A stretch of 64,000 nt of DNA from Cupriavidus nantongensis (lineage in GTDB: Bacteria; Pseudomonadota; Gammaproteobacteria; Burkholderiales; Burkholderiaceae), in assembly GCF_001598055.1 (NCBI RefSeq), contig NZ_CP014845.1, positions 2,294,001 through 2,358,000 on the forward strand. The letters run 5' to 3'. The position numbers were made by a program, and so were the translations under genes. This document shows, piece by piece, positions 43,871-51,684 of this stretch (the first letter of the stretch is position 1; each line of letters opens with the position of its first letter). The notes beneath the pieces were generated by a model. That model was not told the origin of the DNA, searched no databases, and saw only the letters and a program-made list of their open reading frames with translations.

Positions 43871-45157
43871 TTACTCCAGCAGCGTGCGCGGATCAGTGAT
43901 GCGGCCGGTGACGGCGCTGGCGGCCACCGTCATCGGCGAGCCCAGCCACACCGCGCTGCCGGCGTCGCCCATGCGGCCCGAGAAATTGCGCGCGGTCGAG
44001 GCAATCGCGCGGCTGCCAGCCGGGAAGCGCGCCGCGCCGTAGCCTGCGCAGGCGCCGCAGGCATTGGGCAGCAGCATCGCGCCGGCATCGGCGAGGATGC
44101 CGAGCGTGCCTTCCCGCTCGGCCTGCAGCTGGTCGCGGCGCGAGGCCGGCGCCACCTGCAGCGTTACACCGGCGGCAACGCGACGCCCGCGCAGCACGCG
44201 CGCAGCCATGCGCAGGTCTTCCAGCTTGGCGCCGGTGCAGGCGCCCAGGTAGGCGATCTGCACCGGCTCGCCGGCGGCCTGCCCGACCGGCGCGCTGTTG
44301 GCGGGCGAGTGCGGTGCCGCCACCTGCGGCGCCAGCGCGGCGGCGTCGAAGCGGTGCGTGGCCAGCACCGGCGCGCCGGCATCGCTGCGCCAGTGTTCAA
44401 GGTCGATCGCGGCCAGCGTCTGCGCCGGCACGCCGGCCTGCGCCAGCCAGTCCAGCGTGACCGCGTCGGGTGCCACCAGCCCGGTCTGCGCGCCGAGTTC
44501 GGTGCTCATGTTGGTGAGGGTCATGCGCTCCTGCATCGGCAGCGCGGTGACGGCGCTGCCGGTGTATTCGAGCGCCTGGTAGCGCCCGCCGCCCATGCCC
44601 AGCGTCGCGCACAGGAACAGCATCACGTCCTTGGCGCACACGCCGGGCGCGAGCTGCCCGTCCCATTGCAGCCGGATGGTGTCCGGCACCCGCAGCCAGA
44701 TCTCGCCGGTGGCGAGCACGCCGGCCATCTCGGTTGCGCCCACGCCGAACATGTACGCGCCGAAGGCGCCGCCGGTGGGGCTGTGGCTGTCGCCGCCGAC
44801 GATCAGGCGGCCCGGCAGCACATGGCCGCGCTCGGGCAGCACCACGTGGCAGATGCCCTCGGCGTCGATGAAGTGCGCGCCGGCCTGGCGCGTCCAGTCG
44901 CGCGTGAAGCGCAGGATCGATTCGGCCTGGGCGTCGCCGCCGGGCACGAAATGGTCGGTCACCACGACATAGCGCGACGGGTCCCAGACCCCGGTGCCAA
45001 GCTCCTGCAGCAGCGGCGCCACGCGGCGCGGGCCGCTCGAGTCATGCGACATCGCCAGGTCGACCCGGCAGATCACCACGGTGCCGGGCTCGGCATGCGC
45101 CAGCCCGGCGGCGCGTGCCACCAGCTTCTGCGCCAGCGTGGCGGGCAGCGTGCTCAT
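43871..45157 (-). CDS. LeuC-like aconitase-family large subunit
   Basis: The 428-residue dehydratase has 4Fe-4S ligands probably in YLGACTGAK and in NACGACAGY, which gives the second and third Cys of the usual triad. HFVPGGDAQAE and VGGDSHSPTGGAFGAYMFGVGATE are active-site blocks. It isomerises or hydrates a 2- or 3-hydroxy-dicarboxylate; the exact substrate is not readable. Its ATG overlaps the stop of the Bug protein gene by 4 bp, so uptake and breakdown are probably coupled. Confidence 0.9.
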   Translation of the reverse strand: MSTLPATLAQKLVARAAGLAHAEPGTVVICRVDLAMSHDSSGPRRVAPLLQELGTGVWDPSRYVVVTDHFVPGGDAQAESILRFTRDWTRQAGAHFIDAEGICHVVLPERGHVLPGRLIVGGDSHSPTGGAFGAYMFGVGATEMAGVLATGEIWLRVPDTIRLQWDGQLAPGVCAKDVMLFLCATLGMGGGRYQALEYTGSAVTALPMQERMTLTNMSTELGAQTGLVAPDAVTLDWLAQAGVPAQTLAAIDLEHWRSDAGAPVLATHRFDAAALAPQVAAPHSPANSAPVGQAAGEPVQIAYLGACTGAKLEDLRMAARVLRGRRVAAGVTLQVAPASRRDQLQAEREGTLGILADAGAMLLPNACGACAGYGAARFPAGSRAIASTARNFSGRMGDAGSAVWLGSPMTVAASAVTGRITDPRTLLE

Positions 45158-46203
45158 TCCGGCGAAGCTCCCGAGTACTTGACCACGCCCGCCCAGCGCT
45201 TGACGTCCTGCTTCACGAACGCGGCGAAGGCGTCGGGCGGCGTGCCCATCGGCTGCGCGCCGTCGTTCTCCAGGCGCTTGCGCACGGCGGGAGATTCCAG
45301 CCCCTTGCGCGCGGCCTGGTACAGCGACTGCGTGGTCTCGTTTGGCATGCCGGCCGGGCCGAACAGCCCGAACCACGCGCTCGATTCGAAGCCCTTGACG
45401 GTATTGCCGATCGGCGCCGCGCCCGGGAACTGCGGCAGCGGCGCCGGGCTGGTCACGCCCAGCACCTTGAGCTTGCCCGCGCGCACGTGCGGCAGCACGT
45501 TGATGGTGCTGGCGAACATCAGGTCGCACTGGCCCGCCAGCACGTCGGTCAGCGCCGGGGTGGTGCCCTTGTACGGAATGTTGACGATGTAGGTGCCGGT
45601 CATCATCTTGAACATGTCGCCGGCCATGTGCAGCGACGAGCCGACCGAGCCGATGGCGAAGTTCAGCTTGCCCGGCTCCGCGCGCGCCAGGCGGATCAAT
45701 TCAGGCACGTTGTTGGCCGCCAGCCGGGGCGTGGCCACCAGCACGCTCGGCACGGTGGCGACCAGCGTGATCGGCGTGAAGTCCTGCACCGGGTCGAACG
45801 GCAGCTTCTTGTACAGCGTGGCGTTGATGGTATGGCTGGTGAAGCTCATCAGCAGCGTGCTGCCGTCCGGCGCGCTCTTGGCGACCAGGTCCGCGGCGAT
45901 ATTGCCGCCGGCGCCGGGGCGGTTCTCGACCACCACCGGCTGGCCCAGCTCCTGCGACATCTCCTGGGCGATGGTGCGCGCCAGCGTGTCGGTGGTGCCG
46001 CCGGCCGGCGCGCCCACCAGGATCCGGATCGGCTTGCCGCCGGCAAGCGGCGCCTGCGGCTGGCCGTGCGTCTGCGCGGCCGCCGTCAGCGGCAGCGCCA
46101 GCGCGCACGCGGCCAGTGTGCCGAGCGTGGCAAGGCGCCGCATCGTGGCGCGGCGCGCAATCGAAGGCAGACGGGTCAGGCTGGACGGACGGAATTCAGG
46201 CAT
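45154..46203 (-). CDS. Bug-family TTT substrate-binding protein
   Basis: The 349-residue periplasmic protein has a long N-region, a hydrophobic core (residues 23-43) and cleavage near TAAAQ. KPIRILVGAPAGGTTDTLART and VVENRPGAGGNIAADLVAK are standard Bug-family (TctC) ligand-site blocks. Bug proteins bind carboxylates for tripartite transporters, though many are orphans, and no membrane components are encoded here. ATG 46203 has GAGGA upstream; an inner ATG at 46143 would give a shorter signal. Confidence 0.92.
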   Translation of the reverse strand: MPEFRPSSLTRLPSIARRATMRRLATLGTLAACALALPLTAAAQTHGQPQAPLAGGKPIRILVGAPAGGTTDTLARTIAQEMSQELGQPVVVENRPGAGGNIAADLVAKSAPDGSTLLMSFTSHTINATLYKKLPFDPVQDFTPITLVATVPSVLVATPRLAANNVPELIRLARAEPGKLNFAIGSVGSSLHMAGDMFKMMTGTYIVNIPYKGTTPALTDVLAGQCDLMFASTINVLPHVRAGKLKVLGVTSPAPLPQFPGAAPIGNTVKGFESSAWFGLFGPAGMPNETTQSLYQAARKGLESPAVRKRLENDGAQPMGTPPDAFAAFVKQDVKRWAGVVKYSGASPE

Positions 46204-46336
46204 GGCGGCGGTCCTCGCTCGATGTGATCAGGGATGCGCAGTATGGCGCGGAACGGGGTCCGGCGCCCCCCGGCTACGCAAGCCCGGGGCATTTCGCGTG
46301 GCGTCAGTCGTGCGTCAGTCGTGGGTCAGTCGGAGG

Positions 46337-47122
46337 TCAATCGCGCAAGCCCGGGCGGGTTTCGCTCTCGACCCAGACGTTGGCGCTGTCGACGCCGGCC
46401 GGCGACAGTTCCATCCGGTATTCGTAGCGGTCCGGGCGGTACTGGCCCAGCAGCAGCTGCACCGGGCGCCCGGACTGGTCCTTGACCACGCGCCGCACCG
46501 CCAGCAGCGCGCCGCCGACCGGCACGTCCAGCAGCGGCGCCACCACCACGTCGGCCAGCCGGGCCGACAGCACCTGGCTGGCGCGGCCGAGCTTGACTCC
46601 GCCCGCTTCGAGCAGCCGCAGCACCGGGGTTTCTTCCAGCGCCTGGCGCGTGATCGGGCGGCCCAGCGCCGCCGGCAGGTAGACCGTGATGTGCGACAGC
46701 GGGCGGTTGCGGTAGTGGCGCACGCGCACGATCTTCACCACCGGGTCGCCCGGCTCGATCTGCAGCGAGTCGGCGACATCGGGCGTGGCATGGACTTCAT
46801 CGATCGAGATCACCTTGACCGAGGTCTTCTGGCCCATGTCGATGATGTTGTCGAGCAGGCTGGTGCCGCGTTCCTCGCCGGCGGCCGCAGCCGGGCGCAC
46901 CGGATGCGGGTTGACGAAGGTGCCGAGGCCGCGGTGGCGGCGCACCAGCCCTTCCTGCACCAGCCGGTCGAACACGCGCCGCATGGTCACGCGCGAGGCG
47001 TGGAACTGCTTGGCGAGGTCGATCTCCCCGGGCAAGGGGCCCTGGCCGAAGCGGCCTTCGACGATCTGCTGGCGCAGCACCACGTAAATCTGGTGATACA
47101 GGGGAACGACGGCTTCACTCAT
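46337..47122 (-). CDS. GntR/HutC-family transcriptional regulator
   Basis: The 261-residue protein has an N-terminal GntR winged HTH (LYHQIYVVLRQQI, then LAKQFHASRVTMRRVFDRLV) and a C-terminal UTRA ligand-binding domain (about 90-250, with RVRHYRNRPLSHITVYLP). It is first in the minus-strand group and probably controls the Bug/LeuC/LeuD genes behind it, responding to their substrate. The region just upstream, 47140-47190, is AT-rich and may contain its own operator. Confidence 0.92.
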   Translation of the reverse strand: MSEAVVPLYHQIYVVLRQQIVEGRFGQGPLPGEIDLAKQFHASRVTMRRVFDRLVQEGLVRRHRGLGTFVNPHPVRPAAAAGEERGTSLLDNIIDMGQKTSVKVISIDEVHATPDVADSLQIEPGDPVVKIVRVRHYRNRPLSHITVYLPAALGRPITRQALEETPVLRLLEAGGVKLGRASQVLSARLADVVVAPLLDVPVGGALLAVRRVVKDQSGRPVQLLLGQYRPDRYEYRMELSPAGVDSANVWVESETRPGLRD

Positions 47123-47805
47123 GGTTTCCCTTGTGGAGAGATGACAAGTCTGTAATGCCTCTAATGTACTGTAAATCAGACATAGGGCCTAGCGAGGATA
47201 AACGCTGAGGGGTTTTCGCGACAAGGGGCGGCACGGATGTCACGCCGCGCCGCGCCGCCGCAGGGCCGCCGAGCATTGTGCCGGATTCGCCCCGTTGCGG
47301 GGGCGCCGCGGCGGCCTGGCAGCGGCTTGCGCTTGCCCATGCCGCCAACGTCGCGTCAAGCCGGCAATGTGGGACGGCCCACACGGGCGGCGGCAGCGGC
47401 ATCGCCGGGCGCGTGTTTCAGCGCCGATACGCGGCGGCGGACTCAGGGCAAGTCCCGAGGGCGCGCTGCAAGTCCTTGAAAATCAAGGCTTTCCGGACTG
47501 GCCTCGAAACACCGCCACAACCCGATGGGACCCCGCTGTCACAGCAATGTGACATGTCCCCGGCGGCACATCGGCGCGGGCCCATGTTGATCCGGCAAAA
47601 CATCCGGCAAAACCCTGCCGGCACGCCGTGTGGCCCTTGTAATACAAGGACTTGCGTCCGCGGGTGACGAAGCTGGCACCGATTATGCGCAGGGCAGGCT
47701 GGTTTGGCAGCAAGCCTGACCAGAACCTCCGGCCGTTGCGCTCTTCCATTAGCGCCGGCCAGGAGCAGAGCCGCTGTGACTGTGAAATCCTCCTGGGAGC
47801 ATCGT
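47123..47805. promoter_or_regulatory. 683-bp divergent region before the amyloid-like locus
   Basis: The GntR side has an AT-rich stretch (TCTGTAATGCCTC, TGTACTGTAAATCAGAC) at 47150-47182, a likely promoter/operator. CCTTGA-AAA-TCAAGG at 47474-47488 is a perfect 6-3-6 palindrome. A sigma-54-like box lies at 47674-47688. No gene is supported in this stretch. Confidence 0.5.
47674..47688 (+). promoter_or_regulatory. Possible sigma-54 promoter of the Gly-rich protein gene
   Basis: TGGCACCGATTATGC has GG and GC separated by ten bases, the -24/-12 spacing of sigma-54 promoters, and a perfect TGGCAC element. The -12 element is ATGC rather than TTGC. It lies 118 bp upstream of the ATG of the Asn/Gly-rich protein. 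Confidence 0.35.
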
Positions 47806-49377
47806 ATGAACAAGACAATTCTGGCGTCGGCGATTGCCCTCGCCTTTGCTGGTTCGGCGTGGGGTAACCCGACCAATAACAACACGGACGGCTGGAGCCA
47901 TCAGTCAGCCACCGCCAATTCCAACCAACGCGGCGCCGGGGCCATGGCCAATGAGTACTCGACGTCCAACCAGGACAACTCCGATCACAGCACCACTACC
48001 CGCACCAGCACCCGCAACACCGCGGTCGACGTAGCGATCGACAAGTCGACCAACGACTCCAACAACCGCACCAACTCCAACAACAAGAGCAAGACGAACT
48101 CCGACAACCGCACCCGCCTGACGCTGGACCAGGGCGGGCTGGGCAATGCCGCCGCCAACGCCGGCAATGCCTCGTCGAGCATCGCCAATTCCTTCAACAC
48201 CAGCAAGGCGATCGCGGTCAGCAAGCTCAACGGCGCGGTGACCGGCAACAACGTCCACAACATCGGCAACTATGCCTCGAACACGGGTAATGCCAACGGC
48301 GGCACCGGCTTCGGCGGCAAGGGCGGCACCGGCGGCAACGGCGGCGCCGGTGCCGGCGGCGTGGGCGGCGCGGGTGCTGCCGGCGCGGTCGGTGCGGTGG
48401 GCGCCAAGGCCTTTGCCTATAACGGCGGCGCGCGCGCCGGCGATGCCACCACGGGCAGGGCCGTGGGTGGCGACGGTGGCGATGGCGGCGCCGCGATCGG
48501 CTGGGGCGGCGATGGCGGCAGCGCCTATGGCAAGGGCGGCAGCGCGCTCAGCGCCGCGGGCAGCCAGGGCGGCAGCGGTGGTGACGCCTACGGCAAGGGC
48601 GGCGGTGCGCTGAGCGCCTCGCTTGGCGCGGGCGGCCGTGGCGGTAGCGCCGGCGCGATCGGCGGCGGCGGACTGGGTGCCAGCGGTGCCCTCGGCGGGC
48701 TGGCCGGTTCGGCCGGCGGTGCGGGCGGCAGCGGCGGTGATGCCAATGGCCGCGGCATGGATGCCGGCGGTGCGGGCGGCGCGGGTGGCGGTTCCGGCGC
48801 GACCGGTACCAACACGGCGGGCGCGGGCACCGGCACGGGCGGCGGCGCGGGTGCCACCGGCGGTGCGGGCGGCTCCGGCAGCTCCGGCTCGGCCGCGACC
48901 GGCGGCGCCGGCAGCGGCACTGGCGGCGCGGGCGGCTCGAGCGGCGCGGGCGCGACCGCGACGGCTGGCAACGGCACGGCCACCGGCGGTGCCGGCGGCG
49001 CGCAGAGCAGTACCGGCGGTGCCGGCGGCAACGGCGCGGCGGCGACCTCGGGCGCGGCCACGGCGATGGCGTCGAACGGCAGCGCCACCGCCGGTGACGG
49101 CGGCGACGGCGGCAACGGCGGCAACGGCGGCAGCGGCGGCGCAGCCACTGGCGGTACCGGTGGCATGGGCGGCGTAGGCAACGGCGGCGCCGGCGGTACC
49201 GGCGGCAACGGCGGCTACAACCTGGTCGACGCAGGCACCTTCAACATGTCCAACACCATGACCAGCGTGGGTCAGACGGCGGCGGGCATCATGATGGCCA
49301 GCCAGAACAGCGGCGTGGCCTCGCTGGTGCAGCAAAGCGTGAACGTGCAGGCCAACCTCAACGTGGGCGGCAGGTAA
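47806..49377 (+). CDS. Asn- and Gly-rich secreted repeat protein, amyloid-like
   Basis: The 523-residue protein has a Sec signal (residues 1-20, SAWG end). Next is an Asn/Ser/Thr-rich polar segment (about 20-110), then some 310 residues of Gly/Ala-rich repeats of the GGxGG, GAGG and GGTGG kind. The C-terminal 45 residues (NMSNTMTSVGQTAAG, QQSVNVQANLNVGG) are not Gly-rich and resemble C-termini of secreted amyloid-related proteins. GGGAGC lies 6 bases before ATG 47806. Downstream are a C39 peptidase and an outer-membrane porin. It is probably the bulk exported material. PE-PGRS-like composition alone could mislead, so the amyloid label is inferred. Confidence 0.8.
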   Translation: MNKTILASAIALAFAGSAWGNPTNNNTDGWSHQSATANSNQRGAGAMANEYSTSNQDNSDHSTTTRTSTRNTAVDVAIDKSTNDSNNRTNSNNKSKTNSDNRTRLTLDQGGLGNAAANAGNASSSIANSFNTSKAIAVSKLNGAVTGNNVHNIGNYASNTGNANGGTGFGGKGGTGGNGGAGAGGVGGAGAAGAVGAVGAKAFAYNGGARAGDATTGRAVGGDGGDGGAAIGWGGDGGSAYGKGGSALSAAGSQGGSGGDAYGKGGGALSASLGAGGRGGSAGAIGGGGLGASGALGGLAGSAGGAGGSGGDANGRGMDAGGAGGAGGGSGATGTNTAGAGTGTGGGAGATGGAGGSGSSGSAATGGAGSGTGGAGGSSGAGATATAGNGTATGGAGGAQSSTGGAGGNGAAATSGAATAMASNGSATAGDGGDGGNGGNGGSGGAATGGTGGMGGVGNGGAGGTGGNGGYNLVDAGTFNMSNTMTSVGQTAAGIMMASQNSGVASLVQQSVNVQANLNVGGR

Positions 49378-49390
49378 GACGCGCAACGCG

Positions 49391-49476
49391 GCCGGATCCC
49401 GGGTTTGCCCGGGACCGGCCGGCGGTTTCGCAGTCATGCCGGCAGGACCGGCGCCCGCATCCTGTGTGCGGGCGCC
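49391..49476 (+). terminator. Two strong hairpins after the Gly-rich gene
   Basis: The first stem is GCCGGATCCCGGG with CCCGGGACCGGC (49391-49419). The second is GGCGCCCGCA with TGTGCGGGCGCC (49450-49476). Neither has a T-run. They probably protect the 3' end of the abundant first message and reduce read-through into the peptidase genes. Confidence 0.6.
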
Positions 49477-49557
49477 CGGGCCCTGTCATGCCTACGCAAG
49501 CCAAGTTGCCATGCAGCCGACTGGAGAGAGTCGGCGCACCGGCAGGGGGGGAACACC

Positions 49558-49989
49558 ATGCAACCGGTCCGCTTCGCCGTCGGCGCCTGTGCCGCGGCAT
49601 TACTCGCCTGGCCAGCATTGCAGGCCCACGCGGAGCCGCCAGGGCTGGAGGCCGCGATGGCCGCGGCGCGCGCGGACGCTGCCGCGCTTACCGCGGCGCC
49701 AGCTGAAGCCGCACCGGCACCAACGCCGGCTGCGCTGTTTGCGGGCGCGGCCAGGGCCGTATCCGTGTCGCGGCTGGACGATGTCCGCGGCGGTGCGGAG
49801 GTCACCGTCAACGATATGCGCCTGCACGGCACCGTGGCCGACAACGCCGCGGTCAATACCTTGTCAGGCACCAACCACATCACGGAAGGCGCGTTCTCGA
49901 ATGCGGCGGGGATTCCCACCGCGATCCAGAACTCCGGATCGAACGTGCTGATCCAGAACGCCACTATCGTCAACGTCCAGTTCAAATGA
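49558..49989 (+). CDS. Small secreted protein with double-glycine motif
   Basis: The 143-residue protein has a Sec signal (about 1-25, LQAHA end) and then an Ala-rich stretch. The motif SRLDDVRGG ends at residue 79. The remaining 64 residues (NTLSGTNHITEGAFSNAAG, AIQNSGSNVLIQNATIVNV) are Asn/Gln-rich. The motif matches double-glycine leaders (Leu at -7, Val at -4, Gly-Gly at -2/-1) that C39 peptidases cut. The next gene, overlapping by ATGA, encodes such a peptidase. It may be a minor amyloid subunit, nucleator or chaperone. GGGGGG precedes the start. Confidence 0.75.
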   Translation: MQPVRFAVGACAAALLAWPALQAHAEPPGLEAAMAAARADAAALTAAPAEAAPAPTPAALFAGAARAVSVSRLDDVRGGAEVTVNDMRLHGTVADNAAVNTLSGTNHITEGAFSNAAGIPTAIQNSGSNVLIQNATIVNVQFK

Positions 49990-50687
49990 TGAAGCCGCTG
50001 CGAATCCTGCTGGCGTGCGTGCCGTGGCTGCTGGCCACGGCGCATGTGCCCCAAGCGCAGGCCGCCGACGCTGCGATGTATGGCCCGGTCGGCGAACCCT
50101 ACAGCGTCAGGGTCACCAGCATCCGCGAGGCGCGCTTCAAGTCCACCATCCGCCAGCAGTATGACTTCAGCTGCGGCTCGGCCGCGGTGGCCACGCTGCT
50201 GACGTACCAGTACGGCCATCCGATCAACGAGGCCACGGTGTTCCAGAACATGTACCTCAACGGCGACCAGCAGAAGATCCGCGCCGAAGGGTTCTCGCTG
50301 CTGGACATGAAGCGCTTCCTGGCCGCGCTGGGCTATGAGGCCGATGGCTTCGAGGTGCCGCTGTCCAAGCTGGAAGAAACGCAGGTGCCGGCGATCGTGC
50401 TGATCGTCGAAAACGGCTACCACCATTTCGTGGTGGTCAAGGGCGTGAAGGGCAACCGCGTGCTGGTCGGCGATCCGGCGCGCGGCACGCGTGCCATGTC
50501 GCGCGAACAGTTCGAGCGCATCTGGGACAGCCAGCTGCTGTTCGTGATCCACAACCGCACCGACCGCGCGCGCTTCAATGTCGCCGCGGACTGGCGCGTC
50601 GCGCCCAGCGGTCCTTACTGGATGGGCGTCAACCGGGACAACCTGTTCTTCACGGTCATGCCCCGCCATGGCGCCGGAGATTTTTGA
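49986..50687 (+). CDS. Periplasmic C39-type cysteine peptidase (FapD-like)
   Basis: The 233-residue protein has a Sec signal (1-27, PQAQA end) followed by one C39 peptidase domain and no ABC-transporter part. Likely catalytic residues are Cys63 in YDFSCGSAAVATLL, His147 in GYHHFVVVKGV and Asp163 in VGDPARGT. A stand-alone exported C39 protein next to amyloid-type genes is the layout of FapD in Pseudomonas. Its partners on both sides carry LDDVRGG and LDDMRGG motifs, which look like its cleavage sites. The start overlaps the previous stop (ATGA), which points to coupled translation. Confidence 0.88.
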   Translation: MMKPLRILLACVPWLLATAHVPQAQAADAAMYGPVGEPYSVRVTSIREARFKSTIRQQYDFSCGSAAVATLLTYQYGHPINEATVFQNMYLNGDQQKIRAEGFSLLDMKRFLAALGYEADGFEVPLSKLEETQVPAIVLIVENGYHHFVVVKGVKGNRVLVGDPARGTRAMSREQFERIWDSQLLFVIHNRTDRARFNVAADWRVAPSGPYWMGVNRDNLFFTVMPRHGAGDF

Positions 50688-50697
50688 GGAACGCATC

Positions 50698-51609
50698 ATG
50701 CTGCAGACTTCCTTGCCGCCCCCGACCGTGCCACGCAGCGCCGCCTCGGCGGCCGCGGCGATGGTGCTGGGCGCCGGCCTGGCGTGCGCCGGCACGGCAC
50801 AGGCCGGCATGCCGCCGCAGCCCGGGACAGCCGATGCCGCGGCGCCGCCGGCGCAGGCTGCCATGGCCGCGCGCGAGCGCGGCGACTCCCACCCTGTGGC
50901 TGCCGCGCGCGGCAGCATGGCCGGCTGGAAACCGGTGGCACATGAAAAGCTCGACGACATGCGCGGCGGCTTCGAGATGCCCGGGCTGCAAGTTTCGTTC
51001 GGTATCGAACGCGCGGTGTACATCAACGGCGACCTGGTGGTCGCTACCAGCATTAACATCCCAGACGTCAGCCGCATCACTGCCGACCAGGCCGCGCGGC
51101 TCGCTGCGACGCTGGGGCCCGCCATTGTGGCCAGCACCAATGCCGCGGTGGCCAACGCGCTGGCAGGCAATCCGGTCACGGCCGACGCCGCCGCGGCGAT
51201 GAATGCCAATACCAATGGCGCGGCGGCATCGGCTGCGGGTGGTGCGGAGGCGGGCGGTGCGGCAGCGGCCAATGGTGGTGCTTCTGCTTCTGCTTCTGCA
51301 AATGCCGGTGCCGCGGGTGCCGGGGGGGCAGCGAGCGCTGGCCCGCCGGCGACAGCCGTCAGCACCGCCACGGGCCAGGTCGTGACCAACGGGCTGCTGA
51401 ACGTGATCCAGAACGGCCCGGGCAATGCCGCATCGGTGGGGGCGCTGGCGGGAACGCCGGTGACCGTGATCCAGAACACGCTGAACAACCAGAGCATCCG
51501 GAGCCTGATGACAATCGACGCAAGCGTCAATACGCTGCAGGCCTTCCGGTCGCAACTGGCCAACACGGCGCTGAACAACGCGCTGCTGCGGGCCGCAAGC
51601 ATGAGATAG
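50698..51609 (+). CDS. Secreted protein with double-glycine motif, Ala/Asn-rich
   Basis: The 303-residue protein has a hydrophobic signal region near residues 15-37 (GTAQA end), a linker, and then HEKLDDMRGG ending at residue 91. The mature part begins FEMPGLQVSFGIERAVYING. The centre is an Ala/Gly/Asn-rich stretch, and the end has VIQNGPGNAAS, VTVIQNTLNNQSIRS and VNTLQAFRSQLANTALNNAL. The IQN-type blocks recur in the neighbouring small protein. This recalls FapE-like accessory proteins. GAGGA lies 7 bases before the ATG. Confidence 0.78.
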   Translation: MLQTSLPPPTVPRSAASAAAAMVLGAGLACAGTAQAGMPPQPGTADAAAPPAQAAMAARERGDSHPVAAARGSMAGWKPVAHEKLDDMRGGFEMPGLQVSFGIERAVYINGDLVVATSINIPDVSRITADQAARLAATLGPAIVASTNAAVANALAGNPVTADAAAAMNANTNGAAASAAGGAEAGGAAAANGGASASASANAGAAGAGGAASAGPPATAVSTATGQVVTNGLLNVIQNGPGNAASVGALAGTPVTVIQNTLNNQSIRSLMTIDASVNTLQAFRSQLANTALNNALLRAASMR

Positions 51610-51684
51610 CCGTTAGCGAGGTAGCGGTTAGTACAGGTCGCAGGCTCCTGCAGAACAGCCTGCAGTCCGGGGGAGGAAGACGTG

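Noticed and set aside
48290..49220. Gly-codon repeats as a CRISPR or tandem DNA repeat array
   Set aside because: The periodicity comes from GGC/GCC-rich codons in an intact reading frame; there are no constant repeats with unique spacers.
47905..49437. 510-codon minus-strand frame opposite the Gly-rich protein gene
   Set aside because: It is Ala/Gly/Arg-rich and mirrors the repeat structure of the real gene; the plus frame has a signal peptide, a ribosome site and a fitting context.
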